Of a stretch of 15,646 nt of DNA, positions 6,040 through 13,032 are shown in pieces. The notes beneath the pieces are model-generated. The model did not search any database, had not been told where the DNA came from, and saw nothing but the letters and a program-made list of their open reading frames with translations. Source of the stretch: an uncultured Clostridia bacterium (GTDB lineage Bacteria; Bacillota; Clostridia; Christensenellales; UBA1242); contig CANQZB010000007.1 of assembly GCA_947628195.1 (NCBI GenBank), positions 1 to 15,646 of the forward strand. Direction: 5' to 3'. Positions within the stretch are counted from its first letter, which is position 1, and every line of letters starts with the position of its first letter. The translations under genes were made by a program, and so were the position numbers.

Positions 6040-6264
6040 TCAGTTTTTGAACTGAATTTTATTGTAAATTTCTTTCAATTTTGGTGTTTTTAAGGTTGAG
6101 GGGTTGTTTTTCATATGTTTTGAAATGTAAGCTATTGAATCTTTTTCAGTGTAAGGAAAAGGAACAGCAAGGTTTTTTGCCGTCACAAAATTGCTCAATC
6201 ATTCAACTTGGTCATGAACATCATTCAATGTCCACTCTCTTAAAATTAACCTTTCGGTCTCTAT
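6040..6264 (-). pseudogene. decayed N-terminal remnant of a GNAT (RimJ/RimL-like) acetyltransferase
   Basis: Read on the minus strand from 6264, the frame gives IETERLILREW, then TLNDVHDQVE, a TGA, LSNFVTAKNLAVPFPYTEKD and SIAYISKHMKNN, then a tail ending at TGA 6042-6040. This is the familiar start of RimJ/RimL-type GNAT acetyltransferases (ETERLILR...; VEGL-N--VAKNL-VPFPYT--DA). Three defects are visible. The expected initiator Met is ATA (codon 1). An in-frame TGA (6201-6199, codon 22) stands where the family usually has Gly. The acetyl-CoA-binding C-terminal half is missing. An ATG at 6301 opens a different frame that runs for a few codons, so a frameshift near the start is also possible. 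The remnant lies 37 nt downstream of the mazG-like stop on the same strand. Not expected to make a functional protein. Confidence 0.75.
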
Positions 6265-6338
6265 TGTTTTTGATCCAATATGATTTATTTATGTTTTCCA
6301 TTTCTATTTTTTGATAAACATTTTAAGTTCTTAAGCTT

Positions 6339-6665
6339 TTATTTGTTGTTTGTTTTATGCTCCCAGCGGTTTATATCTCTTTTGTTAATTTTTTCAAACT
6401 TTTTTGTGATTGCGTCTTCTAATGAAATTTTGTTAGAATTTGCAAGGCACACTATAGAAAACAAAAGGTCGCCCAATTCTTCTTCTAAATGGCGTTCTTC
6501 TTCATCGCCCTTTTTCTTTTTATCGCCATAAAGGTTGTTCATAACCCTTGCAACTTCGCCAACTTCTTCTGTAAGGCAAGCCATCATTGAAAGTGGCTCA
6601 AAATAAGGTTTTTCAAATTGATTAGCCCAATCATCTACAGCTTTCTGTAAATCTTTGATTTCCAT
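6339..6665 (-). CDS. MazG-like nucleotide pyrophosphohydrolase
   Basis: All-alpha NTP pyrophosphohydrolase of the MazG/dUTPase-like superfamily, 108 residues and single-domain. Such enzymes hydrolyse (d)NTPs to NMP and pyrophosphate and can act in nucleotide-pool cleaning. The two metal-binding motifs are intact: EEVGE (Glu33, Glu34, Glu37) on one helix and EEELGDLLFSIVCLAN (Glu63 and Asp66) on the next, separated by a basic/acidic loop of Lys and Glu. The C-terminal helix ends KRDINRWEHK. A good Shine-Dalgarno (AGGAG) precedes the ATG at 6665. The gene starts only 25 nt after tRNA-Gly on the same strand with no terminator between, so the two are probably co-transcribed. The natural substrate cannot be named from sequence. 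Confidence 0.85.
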   Translation of the reverse strand: MEIKDLQKAVDDWANQFEKPYFEPLSMMACLTEEVGEVARVMNNLYGDKKKKGDEEERHLEEELGDLLFSIVCLANSNKISLEDAITKKFEKINKRDINRWEHKTNNK

Positions 6666-6690
6666 AGAGTTTACTCCTATATTTTTATGA

Positions 6691-6764
6691 TGGAGCGGGT
6701 GATGGGAGTCGAACCCACCTCACAGGCTTGGGAAGCCCGCGTACTACCGATGTACTACACCCGC
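6691..6764 (-). tRNA. tRNA-Gly(CCC)
   Basis: A 74-nt cloverleaf with encoded CCA. The acceptor stem GCGGGTG pairs with CACCCGC; the D stem is GTAC/GTAC; the anticodon stem CGGGC/GCCTG (one G:U pair) encloses the loop TTCCCAA, giving anticodon CCC for GGG codons. The T arm TGGG-TTCGACT-CCCA and discriminator U73 are regular. It lies immediately upstream of the mazG-like gene on the same strand. No obvious terminator separates them and no clear promoter was found; TTGTAC-17-TAGCAA just upstream on this strand is a weak candidate. Confidence 0.95.
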
Positions 6765-6842
6765 ACGTCGTCGCAACACTCACTTTTGCTAGTTTGTTCC
6801 GCTATGCTGTACAAACATAAGCTTAAGTTCGGTTGCTCCTCT

Positions 6843-6879
6843 TCCCCACAAAATAAGCAAGTTATTTCGCGGGGACCCC
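6843..6879 (-). repeat. CCCCAC/GTGGGG element, divergent copy
   Basis: On the minus strand it reads GGGGTCCCC...GTGGGGA. The inside is a different palindrome, AAATAA-GCAAG-TTATTT (6851-6867, 6-bp stem, 5-nt loop). The flank AAGAGGAGCAACCGAA on the minus strand matches TAGAGGAGCAAACGAA at 14762-14777. Related copies are at 14573-14604, 14734-14770 and 14962-14994. Confidence 0.65.
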
Positions 6880-6901
6880 AAAAGTGGCGGGCACTCCTCT
6901 T

Positions 6902-6940
6902 ACTTTTAAAGAGCACTTCGTTAACTCTTTAAAAGTTTTT
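6902..6940 (+). repeat. perfect 12-bp inverted repeat with T-tail
   Basis: ACTTTTAAAGAG (6902-6913) and CTCTTTAAAAGT (6925-6936) pair perfectly around an 11-nt loop and are followed by TTTT on the plus strand. It looks like a terminator but no plus-strand gene precedes it. It may be part of the repeat mosaic or block antisense transcription into the tRNA-Gly region. Confidence 0.6.
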
Positions 6941-6950
6941 ATATAAGGTT

Positions 6951-7026
6951 GAGATTGAAGCGCTAACGCTCGCAATGACATTTAACATGGTAGAGATTGC
7001 CCCACGCTTCGCTCGCAATGGCATTT
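6951..7026. repeat. pair of GAGATTG...CGCTCGCAATG-CA repeats
   Basis: Copy 1 (6951-6983) and copy 2 (6993-7026) share GAGATTG at the left, CGCTCGCAATG[A/G]CATTT at the right and a variable middle. This type of sequence is a familiar dispersed intergenic repeat in many bacterial genomes. Confidence 0.65.
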
Positions 7027-7129
7027 GGCAAAGAGTGTTAGTTTTAAAGCAAAATACATTTTAGCATAAAATTTATAATTCTGCAAGCGATTTAAAGTAC
7101 ATTTAAATATTTATATAGTATAAAAACAT

Positions 7130-7158
7130 TTGACAATATTACGCTGAAAGTTTAAAAT
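7130..7158 (+). promoter_or_regulatory. promoter of the transketolase/CDP-sugar operon
   Basis: TTGACA (7130-7135), 17-nt spacer, TAAAAT (7153-7158). Predicted start near 7165, giving a leader of about 30 nt. It has the same boxes and spacing as the promoter at 5141-5169. Confidence 0.75.
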
Positions 7159-7194
7159 TAATATAAGAAATTTTGCAAATAAAAGGAAAAATTT

Positions 7195-8019
7195 ATGGAC
7201 TTTGAAAAACTTAAAACAATGGCTAAAAACATGAAAATTAATGAAATAAAAATGGTGTGCAAATCGAAGGCATCACACATTGGCGCAATTCTTTCGGTTA
7301 GCGACATTTTAGCGGTGCTTTATGGCGATGTTATGAATGTAAACAAATCTAACTTTAATTCGCCCGAGAGAGATATTTTTATTTTAAGCAAGGGGCATGC
7401 CGGTGTAGCGCAATATTGTGCTTTGGCAGAAATGGGAATTTTAGATAAATCGATTTTGGACGGCTATTACACTTATGGAAGTGATTTATCCGGCCACGTT
7501 TCGCATAAAGTGCCGGGGGTGGAGGTTTCCACAGGCGCGCTGGGTCATGGCTTGGGCCTTGCGGTGGGCTATGCTTATGCTTTTAAAATTGATAACAAGC
7601 CCAATCAGGTTTATGTTGTTTTGGGCGATGGCGAATGCAATGAGGGTTCGGTTTGGGAGGCCATAATGTTGGCGGTTCAACTGAAATTGGATAACTTACA
7701 TGTTGTTATAGACAACAACAAAATGCAGGCTTTGGGCTTTACAAAAGACATTATAGATATGGGCAACTTGGCAGAGAAATTTAAAGCTTTTAACTGCAAT
7801 GTTGAAGAGTGTGATGGGCACAACTTGCGCGCATTAAGTAATGTTTTAAAAACGAAGAAAACCGGCGTTCCAACCGTGGTTGTTGCGCATACCGTTAAAG
7901 GGAAGGGTGTTTCGTTTATGGAAAATAATATATTGTGGCATTATAGAAATCCGAGTGAAGAAAATGCGCAAACCGCAATTAAGGAGATAGAGGAATATTA
8001 TGCGAACTACAATGGTTAA
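7195..8019 (+). CDS. split transketolase, N-terminal (TPP-binding) subunit
   Basis: Thiamine-diphosphate-dependent subunit that binds the pyrophosphate and metal. Visible landmarks: SHIGAILSVSDILA (residues 27-40, His28 of the family His-x-Gly segment), LSKGHAG (residues 64-70), STGALGHGLGLAVGYA (112-127) and the TPP-motif GDGECNEGSVWEA (144-156) with the distal Asn-Asn at 174-175. 274 residues is the normal size of the N-terminal half of two-subunit transketolases. The Ser-His-Ile-Gly variant is the kind I associate with transketolase pairs in polysaccharide clusters rather than the pentose-phosphate enzyme; this is from memory. Shine-Dalgarno AAAAGG precedes the ATG. First gene of an eight-gene operon; it overlaps the next by 20 nt. 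A role in sugar branching is inferred from neighbours, and a general transketolase function cannot be excluded. Confidence 0.9.
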   Translation: MDFEKLKTMAKNMKINEIKMVCKSKASHIGAILSVSDILAVLYGDVMNVNKSNFNSPERDIFILSKGHAGVAQYCALAEMGILDKSILDGYYTYGSDLSGHVSHKVPGVEVSTGALGHGLGLAVGYAYAFKIDNKPNQVYVVLGDGECNEGSVWEAIMLAVQLKLDNLHVVIDNNKMQALGFTKDIIDMGNLAEKFKAFNCNVEECDGHNLRALSNVLKTKKTGVPTVVVAHTVKGKGVSFMENNILWHYRNPSEENAQTAIKEIEEYYANYNG

Positions 8020-8890
8020 TAAAGTGTTAGAATTTAAAAAGAAAAATGACAATGTTATGTTTGTAACTGGCGATTTGGGCTACGGTGCGCTTGAACCCAT
8101 TCAAGATATGTTTAAAGAAGATTTTATCAATTGCGGAATTGCCGAGCAGAACATGATTTCGTTTAGTTCGGGTTTGGCTTTAAACAATAAAAAAGTTTTT
8201 TGTTACAGCATTTCAACCTTTCCAACCCTGCGCTGTTTGGAACAAATAAGGAACGATGTTTGCTATCACAATGCGGATGTAACCATTATTAACATCGGCA
8301 CAGGGTTAGAGTATGGCTCGCTTGGAATAACGCATCATTCCACCGAAGATATTGGATGTATGCGCACAATGCCAAACATGAAAGTTTATGTGCCATCTTG
8401 TGCAAAAGAAACTGAAATGGTTTTAGATGAAATATATAAAATTGGCGGGCCAAGTTTTGTTAGGCTAAATAAAGCGGGGGCGGATTTTAACGGTCCAACA
8501 AACACCACAATAAACGAGGTGGAAAACCACAATAGTAACATTTGCGCAATAGCTTCTGGCACAATTTTGCAAGAGGCGATTAATTACAACAAAACCAATG
8601 AAAAAATTGATATTTATTCGCTAGTTTGTTATTTTAGAGATGAAAAAGTTGCAGAAGTTTTAAGAAAATATGACTACGTTATTTCAATGGAAGAGCATCA
8701 AGTAAATTGCGGGCTTTATTCTTATTTGTGTGAAGTTAAAAATAAATACAATCTAACTTGCAAAATTATACCGTTAGCATTAAAAGGTCAGTTTGCAAGC
8801 AAGGTTGGCAAGCAAAGCGAATTAAGGGCGCATTATGGGCTAGATGCAAACGCTTTAAAAACAGAAGTTTTAAATATAAGGAAAAAGTAA
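8000..8890 (+). CDS. split transketolase, C-terminal (pyrimidine-binding) subunit
   Basis: Partner of the preceding gene; together they make a complete transketolase. The catalytic Glu that activates the thiamine ring lies in INCGIAEQNMI (Glu49). Other family features are VTGDLGYGA (about residues 22-30), the Phe/Tyr-rich stretch around residues 66-80 and GITHHSTEDIGCMR (residues 108-121, conserved His-His and Asp of the substrate channel). The transketolase C-terminal domain follows from about residue 170 (ICAIASGTILQEA and VISMEEHQVNCGLYSYL). Start ATG 8000 lies inside the previous gene and has GAGG 6-9 nt upstream. ATG 8012 is a possible alternative. The 20-nt overlap suggests coupled translation and equal amounts of both subunits. 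Confidence 0.9.
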   Translation: MRTTMVNKVLEFKKKNDNVMFVTGDLGYGALEPIQDMFKEDFINCGIAEQNMISFSSGLALNNKKVFCYSISTFPTLRCLEQIRNDVCYHNADVTIINIGTGLEYGSLGITHHSTEDIGCMRTMPNMKVYVPSCAKETEMVLDEIYKIGGPSFVRLNKAGADFNGPTNTTINEVENHNSNICAIASGTILQEAINYNKTNEKIDIYSLVCYFRDEKVAEVLRKYDYVISMEEHQVNCGLYSYLCEVKNKYNLTCKIIPLALKGQFASKVGKQSELRAHYGLDANALKTEVLNIRKK

Positions 8891-8891
8891 T

Positions 8892-9797
8892 ATGAAAAAA
8901 GTTGTGGTAACTGGTGCAAATTGTTTTGTTGGCAAACATTTAATTGATGAACTTTTAAACGATGGGTATTTTGTTTACGCTGTTGTGCGCAGTAATTTTG
9001 ATTATAAAAATAAAAATCTTAAAGTTGTAAAAGCTTCAATGGAAGAGTACGATAGTTTGCCCGAAAAAATAAAGGACAACTGCTATGCGTTTTTCCATAT
9101 TGCGTGGGACGGAACGCGCGGAAAAACTAGGCTTGAAGAAGATAGGCAAAAAAACAATTACATCAATTCCATTAAAGCTGTGGCGTCTGCACAAAAACTT
9201 AAATGCAAAGTGTTTGTTGGAGCGGGCAGTCAGGCCGAATATGGCGTGCTTAATAAAGTTATTAGCGAGGAAGATACACCAACCCCTAACACCGCGTACG
9301 GCAAATATAAATTGAAATTTACAAATTATCTTCTTGCCCAACAAAACAAATCTTTTAAAACAATTATTCCAAGGTTCTTTTCGCTGTTTGGCGAGGGGGA
9401 TAATCCTCAAACGGTTATAGAATCCACATTAGATAAAATGCTTGTTAATGAAGATTGTGATTTTACGCCCGCAGTTCAATATTGGAATTTTATGTATATA
9501 AAGGATTGCGTTAAGGCAATGATTTATTTAATGGAAAATAACGGTAGTGGAATTTATAACTTTGCAACTTTGGATACGCGCAGATTAAAGCAGTTTATTT
9601 TAGAACTAAAAAAGATAACTAAATCAAAATCTAAATTAAATTTTGGCGCGTTACCATACCCAAACAACAACGTTGTTAGCATAAGGCCAAACATAAGCAA
9701 GCTGATAAACGCGGGCTTTAATCAGTTCACTCCATTTAATGAAGCAATAGAAAACATTATTAATTATAAAAGGATTTTAACCAATGAAAAGAATTAG
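8892..9797 (+). CDS. NAD(P)-dependent sugar epimerase/reductase (extended SDR)
   Basis: Extended short-chain dehydrogenase acting on nucleotide sugars. The N-terminal cofactor loop is VVVTGANCFVGKHL (Gly8, Gly14), slightly unusual with Cys at a position that is normally Gly. The catalytic set is present: Ser113 in VGAGSQAEYG and Tyr136-x-x-x-Lys140 in TAYGKYK. The C-terminal half carries PRFFSLFGEGDNP and NFMYIKDCVKAM, as in WcaG/RfbD-like reductases and epimerases. It begins one base after the tktC stop and overlaps gtrB by 14 nt. In this operon it is the only candidate to reduce or epimerise a keto group made by RfbG or by the transketolase. The precise reaction is not deducible; a CDP-4-keto-sugar reductase is the best guess. 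Confidence 0.85.
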   Translation: MKKVVVTGANCFVGKHLIDELLNDGYFVYAVVRSNFDYKNKNLKVVKASMEEYDSLPEKIKDNCYAFFHIAWDGTRGKTRLEEDRQKNNYINSIKAVASAQKLKCKVFVGAGSQAEYGVLNKVISEEDTPTPNTAYGKYKLKFTNYLLAQQNKSFKTIIPRFFSLFGEGDNPQTVIESTLDKMLVNEDCDFTPAVQYWNFMYIKDCVKAMIYLMENNGSGIYNFATLDTRRLKQFILELKKITKSKSKLNFGALPYPNNNVVSIRPNISKLINAGFNQFTPFNEAIENIINYKRILTNEKN

Positions 9798-10743
9798 AAT
9801 TTTAATTCCAACCTTTAATGAAGAGGCTAATGTGGAGCCTTTGGCGAACCAAATTATTGAGCACTTTAAAACACGTTTGCCAGAATACGATTACTGCATA
9901 CATTTTATAGATAATAAAAGCACGGATAATACGCGAAGCATCATTCGCAAACTTTGTAGCGAAAATTTTAAAATTAAAGCTACATTTAACGCCAAAAATT
10001 TTGGGCAATTTAACTCACCTTATTATGGCTTAATAAGCAACAATTTGTGCAAAAGTGATTGCACAATTATAATGTGTGCAGACTTCCAAGACCCTGTTGA
10101 CATGATAGAAAAATTTGTAAGGAAATGGGAAGAAGGCTATCAGGTGGTGGCGGGCGTTAAAACCAAAAGCAAGGAAAACAAGTTTATAAGATTTTTGCGC
10201 ACCATCTACTATAAGCTAATATCTAAAATGAGTTCAATTAAGCAGATAGAGCATTTTACCGGCTTTGCTTTGTATGATAATTCGTTTATAGAAACGCTTA
10301 AAACCATTCAAGACCCAACACCTTTTATACGTGGTTTGGTGGCAGAACTTTGTGGCAACCTTGCCATTGTGGAATATACACAACAAAAACGCAAGGCGGG
10401 CAAAACAAAAAACAATTTTAAAACTCTGTATGACGCAGCAATGCTTTCCATAACAACTTATACCAAAAAAATTCCAAGGGTTGCAACAATTATGGGTGCA
10501 ATTTTCTCTGGGCTATCCTTTGTTTCGCTTATTGCGGTTGCAATTTGTAACATTATATTTAAATTTTCACCTATCTATACACTAATAAATGGGCTTGCGC
10601 TGATAGTGTTCTTAAACATGTTCTTTATTGGCATGTTGGGCGAATACATTGTAAACATGAATGTAAGGATGCTTAACAGGCCGTTGGTAATTGAGGAAGA
10701 ACGCATTAATTTTAACCGAGGGAACGATGAAGAAACTGTTTAA
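9784..10743 (+). CDS. GtrB-like polyprenyl-phosphate glycosyltransferase (GT2)
   Basis: Transfers a sugar from its nucleotide donor to undecaprenyl phosphate on the cytoplasmic side of the membrane. The GT2 domain covers residues 4-200: ILIPTFNEEANV, FIDNKSTDNT (41-50), the acceptor/donor-binding NAKNFGQ (69-75) and the metal-binding CADFQDP (98-104, Asp100 and Asp103). RKAGKTKN at 203-210 corresponds to the Arg/Gly/Ser-Lys motif of DPM1/GtrB enzymes. Two C-terminal membrane helices (about 233-257 and 264-290) place it in the GtrB subfamily. 319 residues is typical. A following GtrA-like gene supports the assignment. In phage and Shigella gtrABC systems the donor is UDP-glucose; here the nearby cytidylyltransferase suggests a CDP-sugar donor, which is inference. 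Confidence 0.9.
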   Translation: MKRIRILIPTFNEEANVEPLANQIIEHFKTRLPEYDYCIHFIDNKSTDNTRSIIRKLCSENFKIKATFNAKNFGQFNSPYYGLISNNLCKSDCTIIMCADFQDPVDMIEKFVRKWEEGYQVVAGVKTKSKENKFIRFLRTIYYKLISKMSSIKQIEHFTGFALYDNSFIETLKTIQDPTPFIRGLVAELCGNLAIVEYTQQKRKAGKTKNNFKTLYDAAMLSITTYTKKIPRVATIMGAIFSGLSFVSLIAVAICNIIFKFSPIYTLINGLALIVFLNMFFIGMLGEYIVNMNVRMLNRPLVIEEERINFNRGNDEETV

Positions 10744-11191
10744 CATGGTAAAAAATTGGGATTACAGAATAAAATTCCTTATTGTTGGCGGGCTTAACAC
10801 TTTTGTGGGGTTTGCAGTTTATTTGCTTGTGTTGTTAATGTTTGGCGTAAACATTTTTAATGTGGACCCATCATTAGTTGTGCCGGTTGTTGTGGCAACG
10901 CTAATTAGTCAAGTTGTTGGCTTAATACATAGTTATTTTTGGAATAAATATTTCACCTTTGAAAGCAAAAAGAAGGATAAAATTGAAACAATTAAGTTTG
11001 TTATAGTGTATTTAGTTGCTTTTGCGGTGGATTATGTGTTAAAATTAACATTAAGAAAGGTTAATTTCTTAAATGAAATTTTAATTGCCTTAATTACCAC
11101 ATTAACTACAATGATAATTAGTTTTGTGGGGCAAAAAGTTTTTGTTTTTAAATATAAAAAGCAAAAGAACTTACAACAGAAGGAGGAATAA
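10727..11191 (+). CDS. GtrA-like membrane protein (putative flippase)
   Basis: Small protein of 154 residues with four membrane helices (about residues 16-38, 47-70, 85-107 and 116-138 from this start). It matches the GtrA/DPMS1 family: LIVGGLNTFVGFAVYLLV at the first helix, a His-Ser-Tyr-Phe-Trp-Asn-Lys-Tyr-x-Thr-Phe motif after the second and a last helix ending in a basic loop. GtrA proteins are thought to flip undecaprenyl-phosphate-linked sugars to the outer face. I chose ATG 10727, preceded by GAGGGA and fitting the usual length. A further-upstream TTG at 10691 would add 12 polar residues and is unlikely. The gene overlaps gtrB by 17 nt and ends exactly one base before rfbF. Confidence 0.88.
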   Translation: MKKLFNMVKNWDYRIKFLIVGGLNTFVGFAVYLLVLLMFGVNIFNVDPSLVVPVVVATLISQVVGLIHSYFWNKYFTFESKKKDKIETIKFVIVYLVAFAVDYVLKLTLRKVNFLNEILIALITTLTTMIISFVGQKVFVFKYKKQKNLQQKEE

Positions 11192-11968
11192 ATGAAAGTT
11201 GTAATTTTTGCAGGAGGGTTTGGCACAAGAATTGGTGAAGAAAGTGTGTATAAGCCCAAGCCAATGGTGGAAATTGGTGGCAAACCAATTTTGTGGCACA
11301 TTATGAAATATTATTCTAGTTATGGCTATAACGATTTTATTATTTTAGGTGGCTATAAGCAGGAAATTATTAAAAAGTTTTTTCAGGATTACTTCTTGGC
11401 CAACAGCGATGTTAGATTTAGTTATAAAGATGAAAATATCGTGGAAGTTTTGCAAAGCCATTGCGAAAACTGGAATGTTACCGTGCTTGATACCGGCCTT
11501 AACACAATGACCGGTGGTAGGCTAAAACGTGCGCAAAAATATATTGGCAATGAGCCATTTATGCTTACCTATGGCGATGGAATTTCGGATGTAGATTTAA
11601 ACCAACTGTTGGAGCATCACAAAAAGGGGAATGCTCTTGTTACATTAACTGCTTATCAGCCTGAGCCTCGTTTTGGCGTGCTTGAATTTAGCAGTGAAAC
11701 ATCAATAAAGGCGTTTAAAGAAAAACCTAAAAATGGCGATCAATGGATAAATGCGGGCTTCTTTGTGTGTGAGCCTGGCGTGTTCGATTATATTGAAGGT
11801 GACAGCATGCCATGGGAAGATGTTCCGCTAAGAACAATGGCCAGCCAGGGCAAACTGCAAGCGTTTAAACATGTTGGCTTTTGGAAACCTATGGATACAT
11901 TAAAGGATAAAACCACTTTGGAAGAAATTTGGAATAAAGGAAACGCCCCATGGAAGATATGGAATTAA
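11192..11968 (+). CDS. rfbF: glucose-1-phosphate cytidylyltransferase
   Basis: Makes CDP-glucose from glucose-1-phosphate and CTP, the first step of CDP-deoxysugar synthesis. Landmarks: VIFAGGFGTRIGEE with Arg13, YKPKPMVEIGGKPILWHIM (residues 20-38), the acceptor region WNVTVLDTGLNTMTGGRLKR (94-113) and TYGDGISDVD (126-135, Asp129 metal ligand). These segments, especially DTG-x-x-TMTGGR and the C-terminal FWKPMDTLKDKTTLEEIW, are diagnostic for RfbF rather than for UDP- or dTDP-sugar pyrophosphorylases. 258 residues is the normal length. AGGAGG 6-7 nt upstream of the ATG is the strongest Shine-Dalgarno in the operon. The start abuts the gtrA stop directly, and the gene overlaps rfbG by 19 nt. 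Confidence 0.95.
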   Translation: MKVVIFAGGFGTRIGEESVYKPKPMVEIGGKPILWHIMKYYSSYGYNDFIILGGYKQEIIKKFFQDYFLANSDVRFSYKDENIVEVLQSHCENWNVTVLDTGLNTMTGGRLKRAQKYIGNEPFMLTYGDGISDVDLNQLLEHHKKGNALVTLTAYQPEPRFGVLEFSSETSIKAFKEKPKNGDQWINAGFFVCEPGVFDYIEGDSMPWEDVPLRTMASQGKLQAFKHVGFWKPMDTLKDKTTLEEIWNKGNAPWKIWN

Positions 11969-13032
11969 AAAAATTTTATGAAGGCAAACGCGTTCTTGTA
12001 ACCGGGCACACTGGCTTTAAAGGCAGTTGGCTAATCTGTTTGTTAAACAAATTGGGCGCCAAAGTGTGTGGATATGCGCTTGCACCAAACACCACACCAA
12101 ATATGTTCAATTTAATTAAGGGCAAATCGTTTGTTGAACATCATGTGGGCGATATTAGGGATTATAACAAGCTTTTAAAAGTGTTTAAAAGTTTTAAGCC
12201 AGAAATAGTTTTCCACCTTGCTGCACAGCCAATTGTTTTAACTGGTTACGAACAGCCAAAATATACTTTTGAAACAAATGTTATGGGTACGGTAAATGTG
12301 TTGGAAGCAATTAGAAACACCAACACTGTTAAAAGTTTTGTAAATGTTACAACCGACAAAGTTTATTTAAACAACGATTCTGGCAGGGCATTTTTAGAAA
12401 CCGACCCACTTTGCGGTTACGACCCTTATTCAAACAGCAAATCTTGTAGCGAACTTGTTACATATTCTTATCAACAAAGCTATTTTAACCTTAAAGATTT
12501 TGACAAACATCACACTGCAATTTCAACTTGCAGGGCAGGCAACGTCATTGGCGGTGGAGATTGGGCAGATTTTAGACTGATTCCTGACTGTGTTAGAAGT
12601 TTAGTTAAAGGTGAAGATATTGTTATAAGAAACCCAAATTCAACACGCCCATTTCAGCACGTGTTGGAGCCTTTGCTTATGTACATAACCATTGCCATGA
12701 AGCAATATAACAACCCAAAATTTTGTGATAATTACAACATTGGCCCAAATATAGAAAACTGCATAAGCGCTAAAGAATTGGTGGAATATTTTGTTAAATA
12801 TGCGCCAGAAATAAGTTATGTAATTAAAACAGACAAAAATTGCCCACACGAAGCTAGCAAACTTACGTTGGATAACACCAAAATTAAACAAAAATTAAAA
12901 TATAAGCCAACTTTTGATATGGACACAACTGTTAAATCGGTTGTGGAGTGGACAAAAAGTTATATTAATCACGAAGATATGAAGTTGGTTACAGAAAAAC
13001 AAATTGATGAATTTTTTAAATCTATAAAATAA
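11950..13032 (+). CDS. rfbG: CDP-glucose 4,6-dehydratase
   Basis: NAD-dependent extended SDR that converts CDP-glucose to CDP-4-keto-6-deoxyglucose. It shows the cofactor loop VLVTGHTGFKGSWL (residues 16-29), HLAAQPIVLTGYEQPKYTFETN (residues 89-110, conserved in this enzyme group) and the catalytic TTDKVY (Thr135, Asp136, Lys137). Tyr160-x-x-x-Lys164 lies in YSNSKSCSE. The later segment RAGNVIGGGDWADFRLIPD is highly characteristic of RfbG. 360 residues is the normal length. ATG 11950 has AAAGG 8 nt upstream; a second ATG at 11959 is possible. It works directly after RfbF. No 3-dehydrase (RfbH/DdhC) or its reductase is found in the window, so its keto product must be used by other enzymes. Confidence 0.95.
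   Translation: MEDMELKKFYEGKRVLVTGHTGFKGSWLICLLNKLGAKVCGYALAPNTTPNMFNLIKGKSFVEHHVGDIRDYNKLLKVFKSFKPEIVFHLAAQPIVLTGYEQPKYTFETNVMGTVNVLEAIRNTNTVKSFVNVTTDKVYLNNDSGRAFLETDPLCGYDPYSNSKSCSELVTYSYQQSYFNLKDFDKHHTAISTCRAGNVIGGGDWADFRLIPDCVRSLVKGEDIVIRNPNSTRPFQHVLEPLLMYITIAMKQYNNPKFCDNYNIGPNIENCISAKELVEYFVKYAPEISYVIKTDKNCPHEASKLTLDNTKIKQKLKYKPTFDMDTTVKSVVEWTKSYINHEDMKLVTEKQIDEFFKSIK

Larger units (their letters stand above)
6765..7129. other. non-coding, repeat-rich spacer upstream of tRNA-Gly
   Basis: No gene supported. It holds a CCCCAC/GTGGGG-type element with an inner palindrome (6843-6879), a perfect 12-bp inverted repeat (6902-6936) and a degenerate pair of GAGATTG...CGCAAT repeats (6951-6983 and 6993-7026). 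The rest is AT-rich and leads to the promoter of the transketolase operon. The tRNA-Gly promoter must lie somewhere here on the minus strand. Confidence 0.7.

Noticed and set aside
6199..6201. TGA at a conserved Gly position in the GNAT remnant, suggesting UGA-to-Gly recoding as in some candidate phyla
   Set aside because: None of the intact genes contains an in-frame TGA, and the remnant also lacks its start codon and C-terminal half, so simple decay explains it.
6081..6531. Two plus-strand open frames (6081-6314 and 6280-6531) rich in Phe, Leu and Ser
   Set aside because: They are antisense to the GNAT remnant and the MazG-like gene, have no Shine-Dalgarno and resemble no protein.
6687..6932. 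Plus-strand open frame beginning MMERVMGVEPTSQAWEARVLP
   Set aside because: It is the antisense reading of tRNA-Gly plus repeats, a common false gene.
7486..9410. Minus-strand open frames within the transketolase and SDR genes
   Set aside because: They are shadows of strongly supported plus-strand genes.
10691..10726. TTG-started longer form of the GtrA-like protein
   Set aside because: The extra 12 residues are polar, are not typical of the family and lie inside gtrB; ATG 10727 has a Shine-Dalgarno and gives the usual length.
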